Source: SZUA-265 sp966249405 (lineage in GTDB: Bacteria; Myxococcota_A; Polyangia; Polyangiales; Polyangiaceae). Taken from it: a stretch of 64,000 nucleotides of DNA. This document shows positions 26,648 to 34,854 of the stretch, piece after piece. The number at the start of each line of letters is the position of its first letter. Position 1 is the stretch's first letter. Location: positions 1 through 64,000 of the forward strand of contig CBINDO010000009.1 in the NCBI GenBank assembly GCA_966249405.1, in the 5' to 3' direction. A model generated the notes under the pieces. The model was not told the origin of the DNA, did no database searches, and worked only from the letters and a program-made list of their open reading frames with translations. A program made the translations under genes and the position numbers.

Positions 26648-27732
26648 ACGAGCGCCCCGACAGCGGCCCCGAGCCAAAGGCCGTCCAACGTCTCGACCAC
26701 TCGCTCGCGCTCGACCCGCAGCGTACGGACGAACAGCGCCGCGTCGGGTGCCAGCATCAAGTTCACGCGGGGAGTCACTAGCCACCGGAGCTGCGCGTCC
26801 AGCCCAACCTTGGCCTGCCAAGTTTGATGGCTCGTCTCACTGCCGACGAACGACGACATGCGCTCCATGTCCAAGAGCCCGACCGCAACGTCCAAGCCAA
26901 CTGACAGCTCGAGACTCGGCGCAAGTTTGGCTCGAAAACTGGGTCTTGCCCCCAATTCACTCCACGAGCGAAACACGGACGCGTCCGTCGAGGTGAACGA
27001 GCCTGCAAAGAGGCCCAACCCCACTCCGGACTCGGCGACTGCGCCCAAACTGACTTTGGGTCCAACGAGCACACTGTCGGCATCCAGCCAAAACGCCGCC
27101 GCCAGACTCGCGCCGCCCTCCACGTTTACCTTGGTCGCGTAGGCTGGTGGACCGTCGACGTTGGGCGCCAAGTGCCGGCGCAAGTGCCGTTGCCGTTCCA
27201 CGACCCGCACTTCGCGCAGACGGCGCGTCAGCTCCGCGCTCGCGAGCGCGACGCGTCGTGCCTGGTGTTGTTGATTCGACGACACGGTGAGACGCCGCTC
27301 ACCCGACAACTCGCCACGCGCCCAGAGCTCTACGGCAAGCCCGTCACCCTGGCGCAGCAAACGGACGAACACCACTTCGCTCGGCGTTGCTGGACGGCCT
27401 GACGTCGCGTGCGTTCCAGGCACGGCGCCGTTCACTTTTGGGAGCTCTACGTCAGCGAGTTCCAGTCGAATCAGCCTCCGCGCCAGCGGGACGTCCACGA
27501 ACTCGTCGACGCCGTCGGCCACTTCCACGGTAACGGCCACGGCGTGCACCTTCGGGCTGACGAGCAACGCGACGAGCGCGAACGCGCAACAGGCAGCCAG
27601 GTGTTGCACGACCTTTGGCGCCGAGCGCCCAACGCTCCGATTGCCGCCGCTACTCTGCTTCTTCTGCTGCGCTGCCCGCGTCGCCAGATTCGGATTCTGT
27701 TGGGATTTGTTCAGCCCAGCGTGCCACTTCAT
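26638..27732 (-). CDS. exported envelope protein of the sigma-factor operon
   Basis: 364 residues if the ATG at 27732 is used, which overlaps the upstream gene by 83 bases; a GTG at 27609 gives a shorter protein starting just before the hydrophobic signal (HLAACCAFALVALLVS) and avoids the overlap. After the signal comes a soluble domain to about 175, then about 190 residues of alternating beta strands (GPKVSLGAVAESGVGLGLFAG, VGLDVAVGLL, NLMLAPDAAL) typical of an outer-membrane barrel, ending in an aromatic/hydrophobic strand. No family recognised. Third gene after an ECF sigma factor and a TPR membrane protein. Confidence 0.6.
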   Translation of the reverse strand: MKWHAGLNKSQQNPNLATRAAQQKKQSSGGNRSVGRSAPKVVQHLAACCAFALVALLVSPKVHAVAVTVEVADGVDEFVDVPLARRLIRLELADVELPKVNGAVPGTHATSGRPATPSEVVFVRLLRQGDGLAVELWARGELSGERRLTVSSNQQHQARRVALASAELTRRLREVRVVERQRHLRRHLAPNVDGPPAYATKVNVEGGASLAAAFWLDADSVLVGPKVSLGAVAESGVGLGLFAGSFTSTDASVFRSWSELGARPSFRAKLAPSLELSVGLDVAVGLLDMERMSSFVGSETSHQTWQAKVGLDAQLRWLVTPRVNLMLAPDAALFVRTLRVERERVVETLDGLWLGAAVGALVYL

Positions 27733-28837
27733 CTGCTCGACGACCTTCCGGGAAGTCCGCCTCATACTGACGAACCAACCGGCGCGCCAGGCCTTGTTGA
27801 CCTGCGCTGACCGCACTTCGCAACTGGCCCACCAGAGCATCCTCGGCAAACTCTCCCTGAGGCGACAGTGCACGGTAAACGGCAAATGCTTGAGCGGCAC
27901 CTGCGCCATCACCCATCTTGTCGAGGAGATTGCCCATGTTGAATGCGGCCAGCGGCGCCACTGGGTCCGACGGGTGTTCACTCACGATACGCCGCAGTGC
28001 AGCAAGTGCGCGCTGCAGCTGGCCGGTGCCGCGGGCAACATCCGACAACAACATGAGCTGCTCTGCCGAAGCCGACTGCAGAACGTGCTCGAACCCGCCC
28101 ACCGTCGCGATCTCGATCAAGGCGCCGTCGTCATCGCCGTCCTTGGCCAAACGCTGCCAACGCGGCAGAACGACGGCGCTGGGCGTCACCGCGACCGCGT
28201 CCTCCGTGTTCACCGGCAACGGCACCACACCGTTGGCCATCGTGGTGCCCGCCAAGTGAACGGAAGGCCGAACGTTGGCTGCCGCGCGCGTGGTTCCCGT
28301 GCTGCGTGCCGCGCGTTCGGGATCATCGGCGCTGAAGGCTCTCACCTCGGACGCCTGGTTCGCAGATACGGCGTCCTGCCTCGATGGTTGGTCGAGAACG
28401 ATGCTTTCACCTCGCCGTGAAGGGACCACCCCTTCTCCGCTGGGAAGCGCCACGCCCACGGGCTCGGCGCTCATTCCGCGCGAAGCGTCGAAGCCAGCGC
28501 TCCTGCCCCCAACGTTGCCTTCTCCCACCCACACGCCAACGACGAAGGTCGCGACGCAGGCAGCAAAAGCCAGCAACGGCCCAGCGTGACGTCTGCGATC
28601 GTGGCGCGCCTTTGTCAGCTCGGCGGGCCCGGCCGAAGCGTGGGACAATCGCGCCCAAGTTCGCTCGACCCGTTCTGGGGGCACCTCGAAAGGAACCGAT
28701 TGCCCCAACACCAATCGCGAAAACTCGAACTCTTCGTGAGCCTCGGAGATCGCGCCTTCGGTTCGCGCTTCCACGTCGTTGACCGGCGCGCTCTCGAACT
28801 CACCTCGCAAGCCCGTGGGTGGTCGCTCCTTCGTCAT
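27650..28837 (-). CDS. single-pass TPR protein, possible anti-sigma factor
   Basis: 395 residues. An acidic cytoplasmic segment (1-85) is followed by one transmembrane helix (about 86-106, LLAFAACVATFVVGVWVG), a Ser/Ala-rich linker, and TPR-like repeats (about 240-375, for example LQRALAALRRIVSEHP, then PLAAFNMGNLLDKMGDGAGAAQAF). Topology and the 4-base overlap with the sigma gene suggest an anti-sigma or signal-relay protein, but the zinc-binding HxxxCxxC motif of classic anti-sigma factors is absent. The extracytoplasmic TPRs could bind a peptide or envelope partner. Confidence 0.7.
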   Translation of the reverse strand: MTKERPPTGLRGEFESAPVNDVEARTEGAISEAHEEFEFSRLVLGQSVPFEVPPERVERTWARLSHASAGPAELTKARHDRRRHAGPLLAFAACVATFVVGVWVGEGNVGGRSAGFDASRGMSAEPVGVALPSGEGVVPSRRGESIVLDQPSRQDAVSANQASEVRAFSADDPERAARSTGTTRAAANVRPSVHLAGTTMANGVVPLPVNTEDAVAVTPSAVVLPRWQRLAKDGDDDGALIEIATVGGFEHVLQSASAEQLMLLSDVARGTGQLQRALAALRRIVSEHPSDPVAPLAAFNMGNLLDKMGDGAGAAQAFAVYRALSPQGEFAEDALVGQLRSAVSAGQQGLARRLVRQYEADFPEGRRADEVARWAEQIPTESESGDAGSAAEEAE

Positions 28838-29628
28838 ACGACGCCCCGTTTCGCGGCTTCGAATTCCGGACGCTGCCGCGAGTCCGTCACGAGGTGTTCA
28901 GCGAGGAACCGCTGCGCAGCGAGCAACCTCCGTTTGACCGTCGCGAGCGAACACCCCGTGAGCTCGGCGACCTCCTCGAGCTGGTGCCGTTCGACGAAGC
29001 GCAATGTCCAAGCGATGCGCTCTTCGGTCGCCATCAATCGTAACATGCCGTAAACCTGCGCCAACTGAGCGCGCACTTCGGGGGACGCAGCCTCCGAGGC
29101 CAGCGAGTCCAAGTCCACGGGATCTGCCGATTGCAGCCGCAGAGCGCGCAGCAATCGGCCACGACGCATCCGCAGCCGCACCTCGTTGACGACGATGCTC
29201 CCCAACCAACCGCGGAACGAGCCAGGGTCCAGCAACGAACCAATGCGCGCTTGCGCTTTCAAGAACGCATCGTGGACGATGTCCTCTATGTCGTGAGCGC
29301 TGCCCTGGAGTCGCACGGCCAACTTGAAGGCAAACTGTGCATGTCTGCGGTAGAGCTGCTCGAACGCTGCACGGTCCCCGCCCAGCAAACGGCGAACCAA
29401 GTCCCCATCGTCGTGGTCGTGAGTTGGCCTGTCGTGGCTCTCTGGCGCGCGCGCGAGCCGCTCCGTCGCGAAATCTTCGAGGCGAAGCACCGAACAAGGC
29501 TCGGCGGGGTGAGACGATGAGGCGACCCCCTCGCCGTCCACGAGGGCGTGGTCCGACGCTTTCGGTTCTTGCGTCCGAGCCAAGTCGGCGTCGTGGACGA
29601 TTCGGAGGATAGGCAAACCCATGTCCAT
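28834..29628 (-). CDS. ECF-type RNA polymerase sigma factor
   Basis: 264 residues. Sigma-2 region about 75-150 with the core-binding block DIEDIVHDAFLKA, sigma-4 region about 190-245 with a helix-turn-helix (LEEVAELTGCSLATVKRRL). Regions 1.1 and 3 are missing, as in group 4 sigma factors. The first ~70 residues are an extension not seen in minimal ECFs; the start at 29628 lacks a Shine-Dalgarno, so a later start is possible. It overlaps the TPR membrane protein gene by 4 bases and probably controls its own operon. Confidence 0.9.
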   Translation of the reverse strand: MDMGLPILRIVHDADLARTQEPKASDHALVDGEGVASSSHPAEPCSVLRLEDFATERLARAPESHDRPTHDHDDGDLVRRLLGGDRAAFEQLYRRHAQFAFKLAVRLQGSAHDIEDIVHDAFLKAQARIGSLLDPGSFRGWLGSIVVNEVRLRMRRGRLLRALRLQSADPVDLDSLASEAASPEVRAQLAQVYGMLRLMATEERIAWTLRFVERHQLEEVAELTGCSLATVKRRLLAAQRFLAEHLVTDSRQRPEFEAAKRGVV

Positions 29629-29656
29629 CGCTAGATACGCTCCACTCCTGTTTCAG

Positions 29657-29683
29657 CTCACGGTCGACCGCACAATCCGTGAG
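29657..29683. promoter_or_regulatory. inverted repeat upstream of the sigma gene
   Basis: CTCACGG (29657-29663) and CCGTGAG (29677-29683) form a perfect 7-base inverted repeat with a 13-base spacer, 28 bases before the sigma-factor start. It may be an operator or leader hairpin. Confidence 0.35.
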
Positions 29684-29693
29684 AGGGAACCAC

Positions 29694-29910
29694 GGCGTTA
29701 GTCCCGTGCACCACCTCCGTACGCAGGGCAGGCCCAGTTTCGGCTGCTGCCATACATCCTCACAGCAGATTTCTCGGGTTTGTCGGCCGGGCTGACCATC
29801 AGGCCGGTCGATCTGGAAAGTTTGTACGGTGGCCATGAGCCGAAACTCACCGCGGTTGCATCGAAGGAGCGGTCCGGATACGGAGGCTTCGCCTCGAAAC
29901 CGGCCACGCC
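29694..29910. ncRNA. candidate structured RNA or inverted-repeat element
   Basis: This gene-free stretch folds into a long nested hairpin by eye. Paired segments, outside to inside: GGCGT 29694-29698 with ACGCC 29906-29910; CCTCCGTA 29714-29721 with TACGGAGG 29879-29886; AGTTTCGGCT 29736-29745 with AGCCGAAACT 29838-29847; CCATAC 29750-29755 with GTACGG 29824-29829 (one mismatch); CAGA 29766-29769 with TCTG 29812-29815; and an apical stem 29783-29795 with 29799-29811 (one G/G mismatch). No known RNA family is recognised. It could be a 6S-like or other small RNA on either strand, a leader of one flanking gene, or a miniature inverted-repeat element. Confidence 0.4.
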
Positions 29911-30003
29911 ACGATGACGGCTAGCCCAACGTCGGGGCAACGGGACAGCTTAACGAAGCCTCCCAAACACACGGAACAGAACGTAAGTCCTGTACCAATT
30001 ACT

Positions 30004-30008
30004 GGAGA
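30004..30008 (+). promoter_or_regulatory. Shine-Dalgarno of the small lipoprotein gene
   Basis: GGAGA at 30004-30008, 9 bases before the ATG at 30018; it sets the start of the 81-residue lipoprotein. Confidence 0.5.
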
Positions 30009-30017
30009 AATTGACCT

Positions 30018-30263
30018 ATGAAGATGACCGCACTCGTTTCCGCTATCGCTTTCGCAGCTCTCTCTGTCGCTTGTGGCGGCAGCACCCCCGAAGCTGAGGC
30101 TCCCGAAGCTGCAGCTGCAGAAGAGGCACCCGCTGCTGAGGCTGCTCCGGCCGAAGGCGAAGCTGCTCCCGCTGAAGGCGCAGCTGCTGAGGGCGAGGCT
30201 GCTGCTCCCGCTGAAGGCGAAGCTGCTCCCGCTGAAGAGAAGAAGGAAGAAGGCGCTGAGTAA
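30018..30263 (+). CDS. small Ala/Glu/Pro repeat lipoprotein
   Basis: 81 residues. A signal of 18 residues ends in lipobox LSVAC with Cys19 lipidated, then GGS. The remaining ~60 residues use almost only Ala, Glu, Pro and Gly in repeats of the PAEGEAA kind and end in a short KKEEGAE. This is an acidic, extended, probably disordered tether on the membrane. A good ribosome-binding site and a strong downstream terminator suggest a highly expressed single-gene transcript. Function unknown. Confidence 0.8.
   Translation: MKMTALVSAIAFAALSVACGGSTPEAEAPEAAAAEEAPAAEAAPAEGEAAPAEGAAAEGEAAAPAEGEAAPAEEKKEEGAE
30153..30237 (+). repeat. direct repeat within the small lipoprotein gene
   Basis: A 25-base unit beginning GAAGGCGAAGCTGCT occurs at 30153-30177 and again at 30213-30237, 60 bases apart, with degenerate copies between. 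It encodes the Ala/Glu/Pro/Gly repeats and could change copy number by slippage. Confidence 0.7.
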
Positions 30264-30296
30264 GTTCTCAGCCCTTCCCGTCTAATTAGGGAAGAG

Positions 30297-30334
30297 ACGG
30301 TGACGGGTTCGCTCGTCACCGTTTTCGTTTTGTA
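30297..30334 (+). terminator. intrinsic terminator after the small lipoprotein gene
   Basis: ACGGTGACG (30297-30305) pairs with CGTCACCGT (30314-30322), followed by TTTCGTTTTGT. A second small stem, CTTCCC/GGGAAG at 30274-30294, precedes it. This is the clearest Rho-independent terminator in the window. Confidence 0.85.
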
Positions 30335-30523
30335 AGGGAGCTAGCAGAGCTTCGACTCCCGCATCGACGTTGCGCGTCTCCGTTTGGTTCCCTTGGGTTG
30401 GGCCCAGCACCTGCAGAGCAGCTGACGGCTCCCTCCCACCGCGCGACGCACACGCCGCGTTCGAGAGCCATGGCGTCGCCGAGGTGCGCTCCGGGGCAGC
30501 CCTGGTGGGCACCGAACGGTGCG
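30335..30523. other. intergenic region between convergent genes
   Basis: 189 bases with no supported gene. It holds a GGGAG/CTCCC stem (30336-30360) and a GCACCGAACGGTGC palindrome (30509-30522) directly behind the stop of the leftward FHA gene, which may help end that transcript. Confidence 0.3.
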
Positions 30524-31885
30524 TCAACCGAGCTCTGGGATCTCGACGGCCAAACGCGTGCGGCCGATCAAAAGCTCGTCTCCGGTTACCAACTCGAACT
30601 CACCGCGCACCCGCACGAACAACCCACTGCGAGAGTCGAGATCCGTGAGCACGACGGTGCCCGCCGTTTCCTCCACGAGACAGTGCTGGTGACTCACCAA
30701 GGGGTCGTCGGAGAACACCAAGTCTCCCATCACCGAGCCGATTTGCAGCGCGTTGCCGCGCGCGACGACACATGCCCCGAGCGCGCCGCCTTCGAGCACC
30801 TGCACCACTCGAAATGACGACATCCACTTGGGAGAGGAATAGAAATACGTCGGATCGGGATCCGGTTCGTCGTCGGGGAGCGGGTTTTGCTCGAGCCGCA
30901 GCAGCTGATCGCCGACGATGAACTCATCACCCCAATTGAGCTCCGTCGGGCTTTGGATGCGAATGAAGACGCCGTTGCCTTCGTCGAGATCTTCGACGTA
31001 GAGCCGCCCCTCTTTCCACAATAGCAGCGCCTCGCGACGGTGGCAGAAGCGTTCCCCACGCAATGCCACGAACCCCTCGCCACCGATCGGGGTCACTTCC
31101 GAGGTGGGGCTGTAATTCTCGGGGCCACCATACAGGCTGCGCGCCACGGAGAGTCGGTAGAGCGGCTTCTGCGCCGGATGGTGCACCGATGGCGGCGGTG
31201 GCTCGACGACCGAGGTTTCGGTGTCCTTCTTGCGTTTGTTGATGCGCTTGAGGATGTCCGGCTTGGGGAGATCGGTGAGCACGCTGACCCCACCCACCTC
31301 ACGCCCGTTGATGATCCCGTCGAACCGCCCCTCACGCAACAAGAGGACCATCTCGAGGTGCTGCGCCTTCATCAACTCGCGGACGTAGGACGCGATATCG
31401 GGCTCGACCGAGATGGCGGCTGCGTATGAACGCTTGTGGCTCTTGATCACCCGACCGCCGTCGGCGAACAAGTGAGTGATGATGTGCGGCGAGTCCAGGC
31501 CACTGTCTTCCGTTTGGACGTGGAAGGTAATGCCTTGGAACTGAATGTTGTTGTTGAAGCCCATCTGGGCTTTTCTGAAGGTCGGTCTGCGTAACTCTGC
31601 CTCGAGACCAAGCATCCGCTTTTCATCGAACAGCGCAATCGCCTCATCGAGCAACGCGTGATCGCCACGCATGCCCTCCATACGTTCGAAGGCCTGCTGA
31701 GCTACTTTGGAGCTGGGGTCGATACGCAACGCTTCTGCGAGGAGCTTCTGGCCGGTCGAGTTGTTGGGGCCGAGCGCCGCCCACGCGCACAGGGACATCA
31801 CCGACTCGTCCGGACGCCCCTTCTCCAACAGCCACTTCGCCACTCTGAGGGCTCGGGCTCGCTCAGTACCCAGCTCGTCGCTCAT
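30524..31885 (-). CDS. TPR-like protein with two C-terminal FHA domains
   Basis: 453 residues from the ATG at 31885, which has a GAAAG sequence at proper spacing; an ATG 9 bases upstream is the alternative. Residues about 10-75 look like TPR helices, about 85-215 form an unrecognised alpha/beta domain, and the C-terminus holds two FHA-like folds (about 245-320 and 370-453). The second has GS...SHQH...DSRSGLFVRV, close to the FHA signature; the first lacks the SxxH serine and may not bind phosphothreonine. Likely an adaptor in kinase signalling. Separated by 65 bases from the downstream polyferredoxin operon. Confidence 0.75.
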   Translation of the reverse strand: MSDELGTERARALRVAKWLLEKGRPDESVMSLCAWAALGPNNSTGQKLLAEALRIDPSSKVAQQAFERMEGMRGDHALLDEAIALFDEKRMLGLEAELRRPTFRKAQMGFNNNIQFQGITFHVQTEDSGLDSPHIITHLFADGGRVIKSHKRSYAAAISVEPDIASYVRELMKAQHLEMVLLLREGRFDGIINGREVGGVSVLTDLPKPDILKRINKRKKDTETSVVEPPPPSVHHPAQKPLYRLSVARSLYGGPENYSPTSEVTPIGGEGFVALRGERFCHRREALLLWKEGRLYVEDLDEGNGVFIRIQSPTELNWGDEFIVGDQLLRLEQNPLPDDEPDPDPTYFYSSPKWMSSFRVVQVLEGGALGACVVARGNALQIGSVMGDLVFSDDPLVSHQHCLVEETAGTVVLTDLDSRSGLFVRVRGEFELVTGDELLIGRTRLAVEIPELG

Positions 31886-31950
31886 TGTTATCATCTTTCA
31901 CGGGACACGCCGAAGGCTGCAAGTTCTTTGTTGGCCCAAAGGGCTAGTCG

Positions 31951-33879
31951 TTAGGTGTAGCTCGTGTTCTCGAGCAGGATGACGTTGGTCTTCGAGCGGC
32001 TTTCGCCGGCGCTCGTGACGTAAACGGCAGGTTGGTCGACAACTGGACACACTTTCTCACACGCGCCACATCCGACGCAAAGCTGCGGGTCGACATGCGG
32101 GCGCTTCACGCGCACCTGCGGTAGCTCCGCCGCGGCCGCCGACGCCGCCTCGGGTGGTCGCGCCGGCACCAGCACCTCTTCGGTCCAGATTGCCTTGGGC
32201 GATGTTGGGCAGAATTCTTCGCAGACGATGCATGGTGTTGCCATGGCCCACGGCAAACAACGGCCACGATCGTACATCGCCGTACCCACGCGAATCGGAT
32301 TTTGACCGATCCCCATCTTGGCTTGTTCGGAAACTTTTTGAATAGCTCCAGTTGGGCATACCTGACCGCAGAGCACACAACTGAACTCGCAGTAGCCAAC
32401 CCGCGGTATGAGTATCGGGGTCCACAAGCCCTCGATGCCGGCCTCCAACGACGCGGGGTGGAGGGCGTTGTTGGGACATACCTTCATGCACTCGGCGCAG
32501 CGAATGCACCGCTCCAGGAACTCTCGTTCGTCGACGGAGCCCGGCGGGCGTATCACCTTCGGGTTGTAGTTGCGGTCGGGCCAGTCGCCGATGCGAAACC
32601 CAGCGATACTGAGCGCGGCGAAGCCCGTACTCGCGATCGCTGTTCGCCGCTTGACGTCAGGGAGCTGCCGAGTGCTGCGCAAATTGGGGAGCAACTCGAA
32701 GTGAATGACGTCCTCTGGACAGGCAGCCTGGCAGTTGAAACACAGGTGGCACTCTGCCCTTTCGTGTTTGACGCCGCCCTGCGGATTGTCGGCACCTTGG
32801 CAGTGGACGAGACACAAGTTGCAGTCGGTGCACTTCTCGTGATCCTTGCGCATGCCAACCAAGGCAAAACGCGAGAACACCCCCAGGAGTGCTCCGAGCG
32901 GACACAAGACTCGGCACCAGAACCGCGGGATGACGCGGTTCATGAACAGCACGAGCATGAGCAGGCTGACGATGAACCACGTCTCGTGGAAGTAGGGCTG
33001 CGACGCCGGGAACAACGTATCCGAGAGGGCCTCACTGGCGGCGTCCCCGGCCCGTTGCAGCTCCCCTCGATTGGAGAGCGCCAACTCGTCTGTCGCTCGA
33101 GCGGCCGCGTATTGAAGCGCGGGAAGCGCGCCCAAACCCAACGCCCGCACCGAGATGCAGATCGGATCGAGTAGCCCACCGATGGCGCTACCTACCAGCG
33201 CGGCGCCGAAACAGGCGGCCATAACGTAATACTTGACGGCTTGCCACTGCCTAAAGGAGTTGGCGACTACTCTGGATTTGGCCCGAATCAGACGCGACGG
33301 AAACACCCACGCCACGAGGTGGTGCAACGTTCCAAACGGACATATCCAGCCGCAAAAAGCGCGTCCGACGACCAACGTCAACGCGATCACCACCAGCGAC
33401 CATACGAGTCCCCGATAAACGGTGTGCGTGGACAGAAGCGTCACGAGTGCCACGAACGGGTCGGCGTTCAAGAACGCTTCCACGGGATAGGGCAAGCGTA
33501 CGACCGCGTTGTCCTGGAACGCTCCCCGGTAACCCGTCTGCACCAGCAGAAACAAGAAAGCCGCGAGGAACGCAGCTTGGGAAAACCGCCGCGCCCAAAC
33601 CAACAACATGCCTTTGCGTCGGGTCGGCGAGACGCGCCGATTCACGACGGCGGGTTTGCTGGGTTTGGGCGGCCCGATGATCCGCGACCTCCCGACCACC
33701 ATTTTTGGCGAGAACGCGACTCCACCTTTGCTCCAGGCGATGCGCTTCTTGATGGGCCGCGCGCCCGCACCACCAACCACGCCTCCGACGTCCAGAGCTG
33801 GTACTTCCCCCACGACGTCTAGCCACGGGATCGCGACGATGGGCGTGCTCTGGTCGAACGCGTTTGGTTGCCGCGTCAT
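31951..33879 (-). CDS. membrane polyferredoxin (NapH/CcoG-like) with multiple 4Fe-4S sites
   Basis: 643 residues from the ATG at 33879, two bases after the DUF362 stop. An N-terminal ~90-residue soluble part precedes about five membrane helices with the paired CGWICPFG and CRVLCPLG motifs of NapH/CcoG-type membrane ferredoxins. Ferredoxin motifs follow: CTDCNLCLVHC, CHLCFNCQAACP, CIRCAECMKVCP, a CEFSCVLCGQVCP site, an incomplete CIVCEEFCP site, and CVGCGACEKVCP. It should pass electrons between a quinone pool or carrier and a soluble partner. Genes for a kinase and a DUF362 protein precede it with almost no spacing. Confidence 0.85.
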   Translation of the reverse strand: MTRQPNAFDQSTPIVAIPWLDVVGEVPALDVGGVVGGAGARPIKKRIAWSKGGVAFSPKMVVGRSRIIGPPKPSKPAVVNRRVSPTRRKGMLLVWARRFSQAAFLAAFLFLLVQTGYRGAFQDNAVVRLPYPVEAFLNADPFVALVTLLSTHTVYRGLVWSLVVIALTLVVGRAFCGWICPFGTLHHLVAWVFPSRLIRAKSRVVANSFRQWQAVKYYVMAACFGAALVGSAIGGLLDPICISVRALGLGALPALQYAAARATDELALSNRGELQRAGDAASEALSDTLFPASQPYFHETWFIVSLLMLVLFMNRVIPRFWCRVLCPLGALLGVFSRFALVGMRKDHEKCTDCNLCLVHCQGADNPQGGVKHERAECHLCFNCQAACPEDVIHFELLPNLRSTRQLPDVKRRTAIASTGFAALSIAGFRIGDWPDRNYNPKVIRPPGSVDEREFLERCIRCAECMKVCPNNALHPASLEAGIEGLWTPILIPRVGYCEFSCVLCGQVCPTGAIQKVSEQAKMGIGQNPIRVGTAMYDRGRCLPWAMATPCIVCEEFCPTSPKAIWTEEVLVPARPPEAASAAAAELPQVRVKRPHVDPQLCVGCGACEKVCPVVDQPAVYVTSAGESRSKTNVILLENTSYT

Positions 33880-33881
33880 GC

Positions 33882-34847
33882 TCAGGTCTCCACGACGTGA
33901 AGGGCCGACAGCTGCGTCGTACCAAGGCCGCGCGCGAGGCCGAGCTGGAGATACCCGATGTTTCCGGGCTGCTCGCCGATGAGTGTGCATCCGTATGCGT
34001 CAGCGGCGACCTGGTCGACGCTGGCGATCACCTGAAACAGCTCCTTGGTGTCGTCGATGTTGCCGCCCTGTGGGCCATTGCGCATGAGTACCCGCGTCGC
34101 GTCGATGACGGTGAGTGTCGGGCGTACGAAAGTAGCGAGATCGGCGATCGATAGGTCGATGTTTTGGTGCAGACGATTGCGACGCCCGCCCAATAACCCG
34201 TACCAATTCTTCATGGCCCCGGTGTAGCGACACAAGTTGTGGTGTTTGGCGACGGGCACGTTGATGATTTTGTCCGCCTCCACTAGTGGCTTGTACACCG
34301 GCCAATCACCGAGCAACTCACCTCGCACCCTCATGCTCCGGAAGCGGTGTTCACTCGGCAAGATGACTGCCGCACCCTCGTCGTGCGCTGCCCGCCATAT
34401 GCCCGAGCGCTGAAAGCTGCGCCGCGCGTCATTGCACGATGCGTCGGTGACTATGACCTGACTGGCCCCAGCGTCGAGCACGAGTCTCACCAATGCTTTG
34501 ACGACGAGCGGATTGGTATTTGCAGCCTGCGCTGGGGTGCGATCCCAACCGATGTTCGGCTTGATCGCGACGATGTCTCCGCGCGAAATGAACCTGCTCA
34601 TCCCGCCCATGGCAGCGATGGCTCGCGCGACGAGCACGGCCGGCTCCTGCGAGCTCTTGGCAATCGCCATGTCCGGCTCGGACCTAGAACGCCCAACGGA
34701 AAAATCACGAACCTGCCCGGCGCTACCCGGAGACTCGATGTGAGGTCCGCCTCTATCCCAGCGCAGCAACCCGACCCCCACGGTGCCCCCCAGCACGGCG
34801 GCCGACGAAGCCAGTGTAATCAGTGATTGCCGTCGGTCCTGACGCAT
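33882..34847 (-). CDS. DUF362-domain protein with Tat-like signal
   Basis: 321 residues from the ATG at 34847, seven bases after the kinase stop; the longer in-frame reading would run through the kinase gene. The N-terminus has DRRQSLITLASSAAVLGG, a Tat-like twin-arginine signal. The rest matches DUF362 proteins (GDIVAIKPNIGWDR, VTDASCNDARR, NVPVAKHHNLCRYTGAMKNWYG), which are usually found with ferredoxins and are thought to bind Fe-S partners. It sits directly before the polyferredoxin, supporting a shared redox function. Confidence 0.85.
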   Translation of the reverse strand: MRQDRRQSLITLASSAAVLGGTVGVGLLRWDRGGPHIESPGSAGQVRDFSVGRSRSEPDMAIAKSSQEPAVLVARAIAAMGGMSRFISRGDIVAIKPNIGWDRTPAQAANTNPLVVKALVRLVLDAGASQVIVTDASCNDARRSFQRSGIWRAAHDEGAAVILPSEHRFRSMRVRGELLGDWPVYKPLVEADKIINVPVAKHHNLCRYTGAMKNWYGLLGGRRNRLHQNIDLSIADLATFVRPTLTVIDATRVLMRNGPQGGNIDDTKELFQVIASVDQVAADAYGCTLIGEQPGNIGYLQLGLARGLGTTQLSALHVVET

Positions 34848-34854
34848 GTTGGCC

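Noticed and set aside
29741..29755. Minus-strand GCAGCAGCC resembling the SRP RNA motif
   Set aside because: It is not in an apical loop and lacks the GGAAGG part; the region does not match 4.5S RNA.
29698..29940. An 80-codon minus-strand frame upstream of the sigma gene
   Set aside because: No ribosome-binding site or recognisable domain, and the same DNA folds into a long hairpin; a structured RNA is the better reading.
30100..30250. Short repeats that could suggest a CRISPR array
   Set aside because: They are in-frame codons of a low-complexity lipoprotein with no regular spacers.
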